A DNA stretch of 64,000 bases. It comes from Phycomyces nitens. Lineage: Eukaryota; Mucoromycota; Mucoromycetes; Mucorales; Phycomycetaceae. Below, piece by piece: positions 1 through 12,400 of this stretch. The stretch is taken from assembly GCA_022702545.1 (NCBI GenBank), contig JAHRBC010000003.1, forward strand, positions 5,952,001-6,016,000, given 5' to 3'. Position 1 is the first letter of the stretch; every line of letters begins with the position of its first letter. The notes below the pieces were generated by a model. That model did no database searches. It was given only the letters and a program-made list of their open reading frames with translations, and was not told the origin of the DNA. Both the position numbers and the translations under genes were made by a program.

Positions 1-1810
1 CATCACTGTCCAGCTCATCCTCTTCTTGGTTGGTATCTTCGTTGTTTCCACTGCTATCGTCCACCCTTGCGCGTGTCCGCCGGGTTGCCCGTGTACTCAA
101 GGTAAATGTTCCAGAATCGTCATTGTGATCTTCGAAATCGTGTTCATCATCATCATCATCACTATCCCAACCACGAGTCCGTCTCTTTCTTTTCTTGGTC
201 TTTTTCTCTACAACTGGTGCTGCCCGACTGCGAGGTCCAGCAGGTGATGCCACCCGACCAGTACCATGCTTGCTATGTGTTCTAAAAGTCTTTTCTACCT
301 GTCCGTCCGCATTCTTTTTGTCGAACAAGTAATGTGCTTTACCCTTGGCATCCAATACATAGTTTGGATCGTTTACTTCCCCTGTCTCGACCAACAGACG
401 GTAGAAATTGGAGCACTGAACATTTGCTTAGTTTCTTTTGATATTTTACTCAATCCATAATATCGTATTACCTGATAACCAACACGACCAGGTACTTTCA
501 TGGCAAAAATACCCCATTGACCGTTTGCACCCAACTCTTCCAGACGTTCAAAGAATACCACACGCTCATCTTCTGCCCACTGTCCCTTGCGCTGTACCTC
601 TCCAGGAGCATTAAAGCGATAGTAGTAGCTGTTTGGATTTTGATCAATCATTTGGTATGCACGAATACGGGCCTGAGACCATCCTTCAAACGCCTTTTCA
701 GGATCTACTTGGTTTTCATGAATTTGTTTAAGCGCCTCATCCAGTCCTAGACGGCCACCCATGCGATATTGTCTAGGTAGCATTAGGATCACATTATTGC
801 CAAGTTTATCATCAATCATACTTTTTAGCAGTGTCGTTTGTTGTCTTTTTTAATGTCTCTGAACGCTTCTTCAGCAATTGTTGATAAGCTGCCTGTTGCT
901 CTTCACTCATCATATTATCTATTGTCATCAGTATTAATAAAAATCAAGAAACAATTCAGGTTTTGATCAATACTTGCGTGAGCTCTCTACTTCTGGCGCA
1001 TGCTTAGTAGCAATCACACGTCTGATTCCAAGCAAGTAGCCATTCTGTGTCAATCTAACGATCACCTCATCCTACGAGTAGACATGTCAATTATTAGTAT
1101 TTTTGCTAAAGATAAGCACGGTATGCTTTAGACAAGAGTGTTTTCATTACTTCATCATGTCCACAATCAATCAACATCTCTTCAATCTCTTCTGGCGTCA
1201 GATAATCAAACATCTCCTTGATTTTCTTTGATTTGCGATTTGTTTCTCTACGTTCATATTCGGCAAATTGACGCTGCTGAAGAGCAACTCTTTGTTGAAT
1301 GATATCCATTTCTGATGCAGTTACTTCCTCTCCAAACACATTCTCTTTTCGAACCGTCTCAATCTGATCACTGTGCATCATACAGTGTAAATTTCGGTAG
1401 ATATGAACATATCATGAAGAGAAATTTACCTTTCTTCCATTGATAGCTTAAAAGGTGCATGCTCAGACTCAATATAAACGTCAAATACTTGCTTCACTTT
1501 CCGAAGCGTTGCCTAAATATTTTTATGATCATGGTGAGATGATCATACTTTTTCTATTCAATGATGATTACCAGCAGAGGCTTGATTGTGACGCATGCAG
1601 GTACTGCACTATCCCTCCAGCTGCATCGGCCTTTGGACAAGACCTTGCAAGGTACAGCATGATCTATAATGATTAACATTAATAATCTAATCAACGATTA
1701 TTGTATTTTCAGAAATAAAAGTAACTGTCAGTCAGCTGCTGACCTTCTTTAAGAAACTTGGAGACCAATCTGTCTTCCTCGGGTGTGGATTGTTTCTTGA
1801 GACGAACCAT
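1..1810 (-). CDS. SANT/Myb-like nuclear protein, multi-exon, 3' end outside window
   Basis: I rebuilt eight exons: 1810-1744, 1663-1572, 1512-1430, 1370-1151, 1071-974, 905-822, 772-472 and 415-1. All join in frame and introns have GT...AG ends. The protein starts MVRLKKQSTPEED. It has a helical stretch with a CUE-like look (LTPEEIEEMLIDCGHDEDEV, about residues 140-165). Further on is a SANT-like block around GANGQWGIFAMKVPGR followed by VGYQCSNFYR, split exactly at Gln by an intron. The tail is basic then very acidic (KKRKRRTRGW, then a run of Asp/Glu), as in chromatin proteins. Function is not known to me; nuclear DNA or histone binding is inferred from the SANT-like block and the NLS-like tail. 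The exon 6 acceptor (GATGAG) is the least certain join. The C terminus lies beyond base 1. Confidence 0.7.
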
Positions 1811-2839
1811 GCTGGGAGAGAGTATGAGCCACGGAGAGGTAACGTTCGACACGCGCGAATGTCTCGATTCTTTTTTTTAAAAATAAAATAAAACACGAAA
1901 AATAAAAAAAATAAAGGATACGTGAGGAGGCACAGTCACACGTACTAAAGAGGGTGCAAAATATACCTTGAAGGACTATCTATACTTCATCAAGAGCTGT
2001 GGTAGATGGATGGCATGCTTCAGTACGCATTTTTTAAATTCGGATGAAAGGTTTATAAAATACCAATCGCTAAAGAGGAGGCTGTGCGTGCGACTATATC
2101 TCGAGGGTGTCTCAAAATCTGGACTGATTGGACTGTAAAGAAGTCAAAGAAGATGAAGTTGGTCAATAACATATCAAAAGAGACCCGCAAGATAAAAAAA
2201 ATGCAATTTAAAATCGTTCTTATTCCCAAGGTAACGAATACTGAGAAATAACCAGACAGCCACCTACACGATCAAAGCAACTCATCAATCTAGTACTTCA
2301 TTACAACCCGTGGCATCCATGCGCATCCTATGGCTGCATGGCTGCATGGTCGCATGGCTACATGGTTGCATATAGTTATGATTTGTTTACATGTATAATA
2401 TTAGAAAACATGGATATTCTTGTTTGTTTGTTTATTATGCATATCTTTAATATTTTGAACCACCCTACTAAAGCTGATTCTTGTGCTTTGTTGATGTTCT
2501 TCAAAGTCAATATTGCCAATAGACAATTCATATAGAAACCAATTTTTTATCTTGTGCAGCAAGATGAGACACATTGTGTCTAATAAGGGCTTCAAGGTCA
2601 AGTTATACACTAAAGCTATTAAACCAGGTCTCCCTACTTTTTCCCATTCATCATCGTCAGTCTGTCAAATTGGAGCTATAAACTATTGTATTTAATAATC
2701 TTCTGATTACAAACCGTGCTATTTGTACACCATTTTTCCCAGTGATATTAGAAAGTATCTTGTGATGTGTCTTTTTGGAAGCTATAAAAGAGTCATATTT
2801 GACTGGATAGAGAACTTCTTCTAAAGTCTGATATTATCC
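1811..2839. other. intergenic, no gene seen
   Basis: AT-rich spacer between two divergent genes. It holds short homopolymer runs and the repeated phrase ATGGCTGCATGG/ATGGTCGCATGG/ATGGCTACATGG near 2330-2365. Only short ORFs without family resemblance are present. The right end contains the promoter of the small gene at 2840. Confidence 0.5.
2783..2790 (+). promoter_or_regulatory. TATA box of the small secreted-protein gene
   Basis: TATAAAAG lies 50 bp before the ATG at 2840, a distance that fits a core promoter with a short leader. Confidence 0.5.
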
Positions 2840-3113
2840 ATGTATTGCCAATCGCACACTATTATCATCATCATCTTGGTTATCCTCGCCAGTGTCCTTA
2901 GAGGAGCTCCGTTAAACCCTATTATACAGGATGATTTGCAGCTGTAAGACACTATGTTTGTAAAAAAAAAGAAAACAAAGGCTTGATCTCATAAACTTGT
3001 TTTTTAGTGCATATTCTGACCATGTCTACTATATGGAAAATGCAGACGCATCTGATCTGATACGTTTCGATGCACATACAAATAGCTTTCCTCCCGGATT
3101 TGCACTGGAATGA
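2840..3113 (+). CDS. small probable secreted protein, two exons, 69 aa
   Basis: Exon 1 is 2840-2943 and exon 2 is 3008-3113. The 64-bp intron has a GTAAGA donor and a TTTTTTAG acceptor. The joined frame is 210 nt and ends in TGA. The N terminus MYCQSHTIIIIILVILASVL is a strong hydrophobic signal segment, with likely cleavage after the RGA region. The mature part would be about 45 residues, acidic and rich in Asp, Tyr and His, with no cysteine. I recognise no family. Support comes from the TATA box at 2783, the consensus splice sites and the frame kept across the intron. It could be a secreted peptide or effector-like protein, or a single-pass membrane peptide. Confidence 0.6.
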
Positions 3114-3488
3114 TTGATAATCACAAGCTCATCAAAGGGCTGGTTGCTGCGCGGTATATTGCTTGCACGAGTATGGTCATTATTTTCGAGCCCTTGCGAA
3201 TAATCATAGGATGATAACAGTTGTAAACTAAATGATGGAAAAATAAATACCAATGGTTTATTTCTAGTTTGGATAGGCATATCCTGTTGGCTTCCATAGA
3301 AAGATTAGACCCTAATGATATCAAACCATTTTTTTAAAGACTACTTTAAACATCCTAAAGAAAGGGCCTCATTTTGGACAGTTTCTTTCAAAAAACAACA
3401 AAAACCACACATACATATATATATTCAATTCAGTTCTAGCATATTACTCAAAACATACAAAGAAAGAAAGAAACTAACTAGATAAGAA
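3114..3488. other. intergenic between convergent genes
   Basis: AT-rich 375-bp spacer that should carry the 3' ends of the small secreted gene and of the histidine kinase. AATAAA-like words occur on both strands. No gene seen. Confidence 0.4.
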
Positions 3489-6400
3489 TCATTTCTTGAT
3501 CTTTTCTAACATCATATGAGCAGACTGCGGCGCAAACTTCTTGATGGCTGAAATAAGTTCAGGGAACCTCAATGGCTTGGTTACGTATTCATCCATTCCT
3601 GCTTGTAAGCACTTTTCACGATCGCCAATCATAGCATGTGCTGTAAGGGCAATGATAGGGATGTGTCTGTTGGGGCTAATACTACGCTCGATTCTTCGGA
3701 TAGTCTGGGTAGCCTCAAATCCTCCCATGATTGGCATCTGTACGTCCATCAGAATCAAGTCAAAGGTTTGAGACTCAAACGCCTCCACAGCAAGCTTTCC
3801 GTTGGGTACAATCTTGACATTGTGGCCAAATTTCTCGAGTATCCGAACCGCAAGTTTCTGATTGACTACATTATCTTCGGCTAGCAGAATCTCGAGAGGA
3901 ACTGTCTTGGAGGCATCATTTGGTAAGGCAGCAAGACTCTCGAGTGCAGGAAGTAGTGCGTCAGCAAGATCAGGAACATTCTTAGGAGAGTTAATATACG
4001 CAGTAATTCCAAGATCAATGCATAGTTTCATATTGAGTAGGTGTATCTCGGGTGCAATCAGAACAAGAGGAGTATATCTCAAATGAACAATCTCACGAAT
4101 CTTCTCTGCATGAGACATCTTATCCACAATGACTGTATCAAAGAAGGGTGCATGCTTGCTACGGTTCGCATTTGCATTTGCAACATTCGTTGCCTCTTCA
4201 ATCGAGGATACTTGGAATGGCTTCAGTCCAAGTTCGACGATCTTGTCGATCATACCAGTTTGATCTTTCATGCTGTCGAGGAAAAGGATGTGTCGGTTCT
4301 GGAACCTAGCCATCTTCTTTACTACCTCGTCTTCACGCATGGCCACATGCTTTAAGTTCATTGTGAAATAGAACTCTGAGCCACGGCCATACTTTGACTC
4401 GACCCACAAATCTCCACCCATAAGCTGAACCAAGTGCCTCGAAATAGATAACCCAAGACCAGTGCCTCCATACTCACGACTTGATAAAATTTAAATGTTA
4501 ATTTCATATATCAAATATATCTCTTGAATATTACTTACGTAGTACTTCCATCAGCTTGGCAGAATGTGTCAAAAATGACGTTTAATTTGTCTTCTTGAAT
4601 ACCAATACCAGTATCACTGACACAGAGCTGAAGCATTACATGGTCTCCTTCTGTTTTCATAACACGGGTGCGCAAGACGACTTCACCTTGGGTTGTGAAC
4701 TTGACAGCATTTCCAATCAAATTTGTGATGACTTGACGAAGTCTTAGAGGGTCACCAATCAACTGATCTGGGATCGTACTTTCCATGTTGTAAATCAGGT
4801 CAAGTTTCTTTTGGTTCGCCTTGACAGCCAGGGTTTTGAGGACACTAAACACAGATGATCGAAGGGAGAAAGGAATTGCTTCAATCGTCATCCGGCCGGC
4901 TTCAATCTTGGAAATATCCAAGATATCATCGATAATTGTCAAGAGATTGTTCGCAAGGCTGGAGACGATCATCAGATTCTCGCGTTGCAGGCGAGTCAAT
5001 TCAGTCTCAAGAGTCAAGGTGGTCATACCAATGATACCGTTCATAGGCGTACGAATTTCATGACTCATGTTGGCCAAAAATTCACTCTTTGATCTGTTGG
5101 CTAATTCAGCTGCGTCTCTTGCCAACCGGTTCTTTTGGATTGCATCACGTAGAGAACCAACCATTTGATTGATCTTGGTTTTGAGCGAATCCATTTCTCC
5201 GGAAGCTTCGACAGTAATCAGCCGAGAAAAGTCGTTTGCTGTTGCTGCAGCAGAGATTTGAGCAAATGCACGGACTTGGGTTGTCAAATTTGAGGCCATT
5301 GTATTGACATTGCTGGTGATCTCACGCCACACTCCTTCCACATCCATAACCTGGGCTTGCACTCCGAGCTTTCCTTCTGTACCTACTTCTCTAGCTACCC
5401 TAGTAACTTCAGACGCAAATGAGCTCAATTGGTCTACCATGGTGTTGATCGTGTTCTTGAGTTCTGCAATTTCTCCGTGTACTTCAACCTCAATCTTCTT
5501 CGATAAGTCACCCTGCGCTACTGCTTTACACACCGCTGCAATTGCTCGTAGTTGGTCTGTCAGATTACTGGCCATAAGATTCACATTCTCAGTAAGGTCC
5601 TTCCAAGTTCCATCAACCTCTACAATTGTTGCTTGTCCACCGAGAATACCCTCCGTTCCTACTTCTCTGGCGACTCGAGTCACTTCAGCAGCAAAGATAC
5701 GAAGTTGGTCAACCATACTATTCACAGTGTTCTTCAAATCCAGAATTTCTCCACGGGTCTCAACATCAATCTTCTTTGACAGATCTCCGTTCGCCACTGC
5801 CTTGGTTACTTGAGCAATTGAGCGCACCTGGGTAGTTAGGTTGGCAGCCATTGTATTCACGTTGTCCGTCAGGTCTAACCAGGTACCAGCAACACCTTCA
5901 ACCATAGCTTGTCCACCCAATTTGCCTTCTGTGCCGACTTCTTTGGATACACGAGTTACTTCAGAGGCAAATATACGGAGCTGGTCCACCATATTGTTCA
6001 CTGTATTTTTCAGATCAAGAATTTCACCCCGTGTCTCAACATCAATCTTCTTGGAGAGATCTCCTAAAGCAACAGCCTTGGTAACTTGTGCAATTGATCG
6101 TACTTGTGTGGTAAGATTTGCGGCCATTGTGTTGACATTGTCTGTTAGGTCCATCCAGGTACCAGCGACACCGTCGACCATAGCTTGACCACCCAGCTTG
6201 CCTTCCGTACCGACTTCTTTGGATACACGAGTGACCTCTGCAGCAAAGACTCTTAGTTGATCAACCATATTGTTCACCGTATTTTTTAGGTCCAGGATTT
6301 CACCACGAGTTTCCACCTCAATCTTCTTTGATAGATCTCCATTTGCCACAGCCTTGGTAACTTGTGCAATTGATCGTACTTGTGTGGTTAGATTGGCAGC

Positions 6401-9400
6401 CATGGTGTTGACATTATCCGTAAGGTCCATCCAGGTACCAGCAACACCTTCAACCATAGCTTGGCCACCTAGTTTACCATCAGTTCCTACTTCCTTTGAT
6501 ACACGGGTAACTTCTGAAGCAAAGATACGCAACTGGTCCACCATGTTATTAACAATATTTTTCAAGTCAAGGATCTCGCCACCACTCTCAACTTCAATTT
6601 TCTTTGATAGATCGCCTAGAGCCACAGCCTTGGTCACTTCGGCAATAGATCTAACCTGGCTTGTTAGATTGGCTGCCATCTGGTTGACATTGTCTGTAAG
6701 ATCAAGCCATGTACCGGCAACGCCTTCGACCATAGCTTGGCCACCGAGCTTGCCTTCAGTACCGACTTCCTTTGATACACGAGTGACTTCTGAAGCAAAG
6801 ATTCGAAGCTGGTCCACCATGTTATTGACAATATTCTTTAGATCAAGAATTTCGCCACCACTCTCAACTTCGATCTTCTTTGATAGATCACCCAGAGCCA
6901 CGGCCTTGGTAACCTCAGCAATCGATCTGACTTGGTTTGTCAGATTGGCAGCCATTTGGTTTACGTTGTCAGTGAGGTCCAGCCAAGTACCAGCAACGCC
7001 TTCGACCATGGCTTGCCCACCTAGTTTTCCCTCAGTGCCGACTTCCTTTGATACACGGGTAACTTCAGATGCAAAAATACGAAGCTGGTCCACCATGTTA
7101 TTGACGATATTCTTTAGATCAAGAATCTCGCCACCACTCTCAACATCAATCTTCTTGGAAAGATCTCCTAGTGCGACGGCTTTGGTGACTTCAGCGATTG
7201 ATCTGACCTGACTGGTTAGATTTGCAGCCATCTGGTTGACATTATCGGTTAGGTCCAACCAGGTACCGGCAACACCTTCGACCTTGGCTTGACCACCAAG
7301 TTTTCCTTCAGTACCGACTTCCTTTGATACACGAGTGACTTCAGAAGCAAAAATACGAAGCTGATCAACCATGTTATTAACAATATTTTTCAAGTCAAGG
7401 ATCTCGCCACCACTTTCAACTTCGATCTTTTTGGACAGATCTCCCAAAGCTACAGCCTTTGTAACTTCGGCAATTGATCGTACTTGGCTTGTTAGATTGG
7501 CAGCCATTTGGTTTACGTTGTCTGTAAGATTGAGCCATGTGCCGGCAACGCCTTCGACCATGGCTTGGCCACCGAGTTTTCCCTCAGTGCCGACTTCCTT
7601 TGATACACGGGTAACTTCAGAGGCAAAAATACGCAGCTGGTCCACCATGTTATTGACAATGTTCTTTAGGTCAAGGATCTCTCCTCCACTCTCGACTTCA
7701 ATTTTCTTTGAAAGATCTCCCAAGGCAACCGCTTTAGTGACTTCGGCGATAGATCGTACTTGACTTGTTAGATTGGCAGCCATCTGGTTGACATTGTCTG
7801 TAAGATTCAACCAAGTACCAGCAACGCCTTCGACCATGGCTTGACCACCGAGTTTGCCCTCGGTACCGACTTCCTTGGAAACACGAGTGACTTCGGAAGC
7901 AAAGATACGCAACTGGTCCACCATGTTATTTACAATATTCTTTAGTTCAAGAATCTCGCCACCACTCTCGACCTCAATCTTCTTTGAAAGGTCTCCCAAG
8001 GCTACGGCCTTTGTGACTTCAGCAATAGATCGCACTTGGCTAGTTAGATTGGCAGCCATCTGGTTGACGTTATCTGTCAAATCCAGCCATGTACCAGCAA
8101 CTCCTTCAACCATGGCTTGACCACCGAGTTTGCCTTCGGTACCGACTTCCTTTGATACACGGGTAACTTCAGATGCAAAAATACGTAGTTGATCCACCAT
8201 GTTATTGACAATATTCTTTAGATCAAGAATTTCTCCACCACTCTCGACCTCAATCTTCTTGGAGAGATCACCTAGGGCCACGGCCTTGGTAACTTCAGCA
8301 ATAGATCTGACCTGGCTTGTAAGATTTGCAGCCATCTGGTTGACATTATCGGTTAGATCCAACCAGGTACCAGCAACACCTTCGACCATGGCTTGCCCAC
8401 CTAGTTTGCCCTCAGTGCCGACTTCCTTTGATACACGGGTAACTTCAGATGCAAAAATACGTAGTTGATCCACCATGTTATTGACGATATTCTTTAGATC
8501 AAGAATCTCGCCACCACTCTCGACTTCAATCTTCTTGGAAAGATCACCTAGAGCCACAGCCTTGGTAACCTCAGCAATTGAACGTACTTGGTTTGTCAAA
8601 TTAGCGGCCATCTGATTGACGTTGTCTGTAAGGTCCAGCCAAGTACCAGCAACGCCTTCGACCATGGCTTGTCCACCGAGCTTACCCTCAGTGCCGACTT
8701 CCTTTGATACACGGGTAACTTCAGAGGCAAAAATACGGAGTTGGTCCACCATGTTATTGACAATATTCTTTAGATCAAGAATCTCTCCTCCACTCTCGAC
8801 TTCGATCTTCTTAGAGAGATCACCCAGAGCCACGGCTTTGGTAACTTCAGCAATAGATCTGACCTGGCTGGTTAGATTGGCAGCCATCTGATTGACGTTG
8901 TCTGTAAGGTCCAGCCAAGTACCAGCGACGCCCTCGACCATGGCTTGACCACCAAGTTTGCCCTCGGTACCGACTTCCTTGGAAACACGAGTGACTTCGG
9001 AAGCAAAGATACGCAACTGGTCCACCATGTTATTGACAATATTTTTCAAATCAAGGATCTCGCCACCACTCTCGACTTCGATCTTCTTGGAAAGATCTCC
9101 CAAGGCAACCGCTTTAGTGACTTCGGCAATTGATCGTACTTGGCTTGTTAGATTGGCAGCCATTTGGTTTACGTTGTCTGTAAGATTGAGCCAAGTACCG
9201 GCAACACCTTCCACCATGGCTTGACCACCAAGTTTGCCTTCAGTACCAACCTCCTTGGACACACGAGTTACTTCTGAAGCAAAGATACGGAGCTGATCCA
9301 CCATGTTATTGACGATATTCTTTAGATCAAGAATCTCTCCGCCACTCTCGACTTCAATCTTTTTAGATAAATCACCCAAGGCAACGGCTTTTGTTACTTC

Positions 9401-12400
9401 GGCAATCGAACGTACTTGGCTAGTTAGGTTGGCAGCCATCTGGTTCACATTATCGGTCAGGTCAAGCCATGTACCGGCAACACCTTCAACCATGGCTTGG
9501 CCACCGAGCTTTCCTTCAGTGCCGACTTCCTTTGATACACGGGTTACTTCTGATGCGAAAATACGAAGTTGATCAACCATGTTATTGACAATATTCTTTA
9601 GATCAAGAATCTCGCCACCACTCTCAACTTCGATCTTCTTGGAGAGATCACCCAGAGCTACGGCCTTTGTGACCTCGGCAATTGATCTGACCTGACTTGT
9701 TAGATTGGCAGCCATCTGGTTGACATTGTCCGTTAGGTCCAGCCATGTGCCGGCAACGCCTTCAACCATAGCTTGGCCGCCTAGTTTGCCTTCAGTACCG
9801 ACTTCTTTTGATACACGGGTAACTTCGGAAGCAAAGATACGCAACTGGTCCACCATGTTATTGACAATATTTTTCAGGTCAAGGATCTCGCCACCACTCT
9901 CAACTTCGATCTTCTTGGAGAGATCACCCAGAGCCACAGCCTTGGTGACCTCGGCAATCGATCTGACTTGATTCGTAAGATTTGCAGCCATCTGGTTGAC
10001 ATTGTCTGTTAGATCCAGCCAAGTACCAGCAACGCCTTCGACCATGGCCTGACCACCGAGCTTTCCTTCAGTGCCGACTTCCTTGGATACACGGGTTACT
10101 TCTGATGCGAAGATACGAAGCTGGTCCACCATGTTATTGACAATATTCTTTAGATCAAGAATTTCGCCACCACTCTCAACTTCGATCTTCTTTGATAGAT
10201 CACCCAGAGCCACGGCCTTGGTAACCTCAGCAATCGATCTGACTTGGTTTGTCAGATTGGCAGCCATTTGGTTTACGTTGTCAGTGAGGTCCAGCCAAGT
10301 ACCAGCAACGCCTTCGACCATGGCTTGCCCACCTAGTTTTCCCTCAGTGCCGACTTCCTTTGATACACGGGTAACTTCAGATGCAAAAATACGAAGCTGG
10401 TCCACCATGTTATTGACAATATTTTTCAGGTCAAGGATCTCGCCACCACTCTCGACTTCGATCTTCTTGGAAAGATCTCCCAAGGCAACCGCTTTAGTGA
10501 CTTCGGCAATTGATCGTACTTGGCTTGTTAGATTGGCAGCCATTTGGTTTACGTTGTCTGTAAGATTGAGCCATGTGCCGGCAACGCCTTCGACCATGGC
10601 TTGGCCACCGAGTTTACCCTCGGTACCGACTTCCTTGGACACACGGGTAACTTCAGAAGCAAAAATACGTAGTTGATCCACCATGTTATTGACGATATTC
10701 TTTAGATCAAGAATTTCTCCACCACTCTCGACTTCAATCTTCTTGGAAAGATCACCTAGAGCCACAGCCTTGGTAACCTCAGCAATTGAACGTACTTGGT
10801 TTGTCAGATTAGCGGCCATCTGATTGACGTTGTCTGTAAGGTCCAGCCATGTGCCGGCAACGCCTTCGACCATGGCTTGTCCACCGAGTTTACCCTCAGT
10901 GCCGACTTCCTTTGATACACGGGTAACTTCAGAGGCAAATATACGAAGCTGATCCACCATGTTATTGACAATGTTCTTTAGATCAAGAATCTCTCCACCA
11001 CTTTCAACTTCGATCTTCTTGGAGAGATCACCCAGAGCCACGGCCTTGGTAACTTCAGCAATAGATCTGACCTGGCTGGTTAGATTGGCAGCCATCTGAT
11101 TGACGTTGTCTGTAAGGTCCAGCCAAGTACCAGCGACGCCCTCGACCATGGCTTGTCCTCCAAGTTTTCCTTCAGTACCGACTTCCTTGGATACACGAGT
11201 TACTTCTGAAGCAAAGATACGCAACTGGTCCACCATGTTATTGACAATGTTTTTTAGATCAAGAATTTCACCGCCACTTTCAACTTCGATCTTCTTGGAA
11301 AGATCTCCCAAGGCAACCGCTTTGGTAACTTCGGCAATAGATCGTACTTGACTGGTCAGGTTTGCCGCCATGATATTTACATTATCAGTAAGTTCATGCC
11401 AAGTACCCGCCACCCCTTCAACCTTTGCCTGACCACCTAGTTTGCCTTCTGTACCAACTTCCTTGGACACACGTGTAACCTCAGACGCGAAAACACGAAG
11501 CTGATCCACCATGCTGTTTACGATGTTCTTTAGATCGAGGATTTCTCCTCCACTCTCGACCTCAATCTTCTTGGAGAGATCGCCTAGAGCCACAGCCTTG
11601 GTGACCTCGGCAATTGATCGTACTTGGGTTGTGAGATTAGCTGCCATGTGATTGACATTATCTGTAAGGTCCATCCATGTTCCTCCCACATTTGGAACCA
11701 CAGCTTGACCGCCTTTTATGCAATAGAGTTGTTTAGTAAAATGCTCGATATCTTGACTTTTCTTTATGAAACAGATTTGTTCTTATTTTTTCTTACCTAG
11801 TAGACCTTCTGTACCGACTTCTTTCGCCACACGCGTTACTTCGGCTGCAAATACGTTAAGCTGGTCGACCATACTGTTGACTGTATTCTTTAGTTCCTGG
11901 ATTTCGCCGCGTGTTTCGACTTCAATCTTCTTTGAGAGGTCACCGTTAGCAACAGATTTGGTGACTTCAGCAATCGACCGCACTTGAGTCGTTAGATTGG
12001 CGGCCATTTGATTGACATTGTCCGTCAGGTCCATCCAAGTACCATCAACATTTGGTACCGATGCTTGACCACCTAGTTTTCCATCCGTGCCTACTTCTTT
12101 GGCCACGCGCGTCACCTCGGCCGCAAAAACATTGAGTTGATCCACCATGTTATTGACAGTGTTCTTTAGATCCAAGATTTCTCCTCTTGTTTCAACATCA
12201 ATCTTCTTTGATAGATCGCCCTTTGCAACTGCCTTGGTAACTTCAGCAATTGACCGCACCTGCGTTGTCAGGTTGGCTGCCATGGTGTTTACATTGTCTG
12301 TCAAGTCTTTCCATGTGCCGCTGACACTGGGTACAATTGCTTCACCACCAAGTTTTCCTTCTGTACCAACTTCGCGTGCCACTCTTGTTACTTCGGAAGC

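Noticed and set aside
373..819. Separate small gene starting at 819
   Set aside because: The apparent Met lies inside a 50-bp intron (GTATGA...CTAG); removing it joins the ORF to upstream exons of the SANT-like gene.
1106..1381. Separate 91-residue gene
   Set aside because: Splice sites at both ends connect it in frame to the neighbouring exons of the same gene.
5304..11351. Many long + strand ORFs (up to 313 codons) opposite the histidine kinase
   Set aside because: They repeat every 276 bp in step with the HAMP units and read as shadows of the minus-strand frame, with no independent family signature.
5150..11700. Reading the 276-bp array as a non-coding satellite
   Set aside because: The frame is open throughout, the protein is conserved while synonymous sites vary, and it continues into an intact kinase module.
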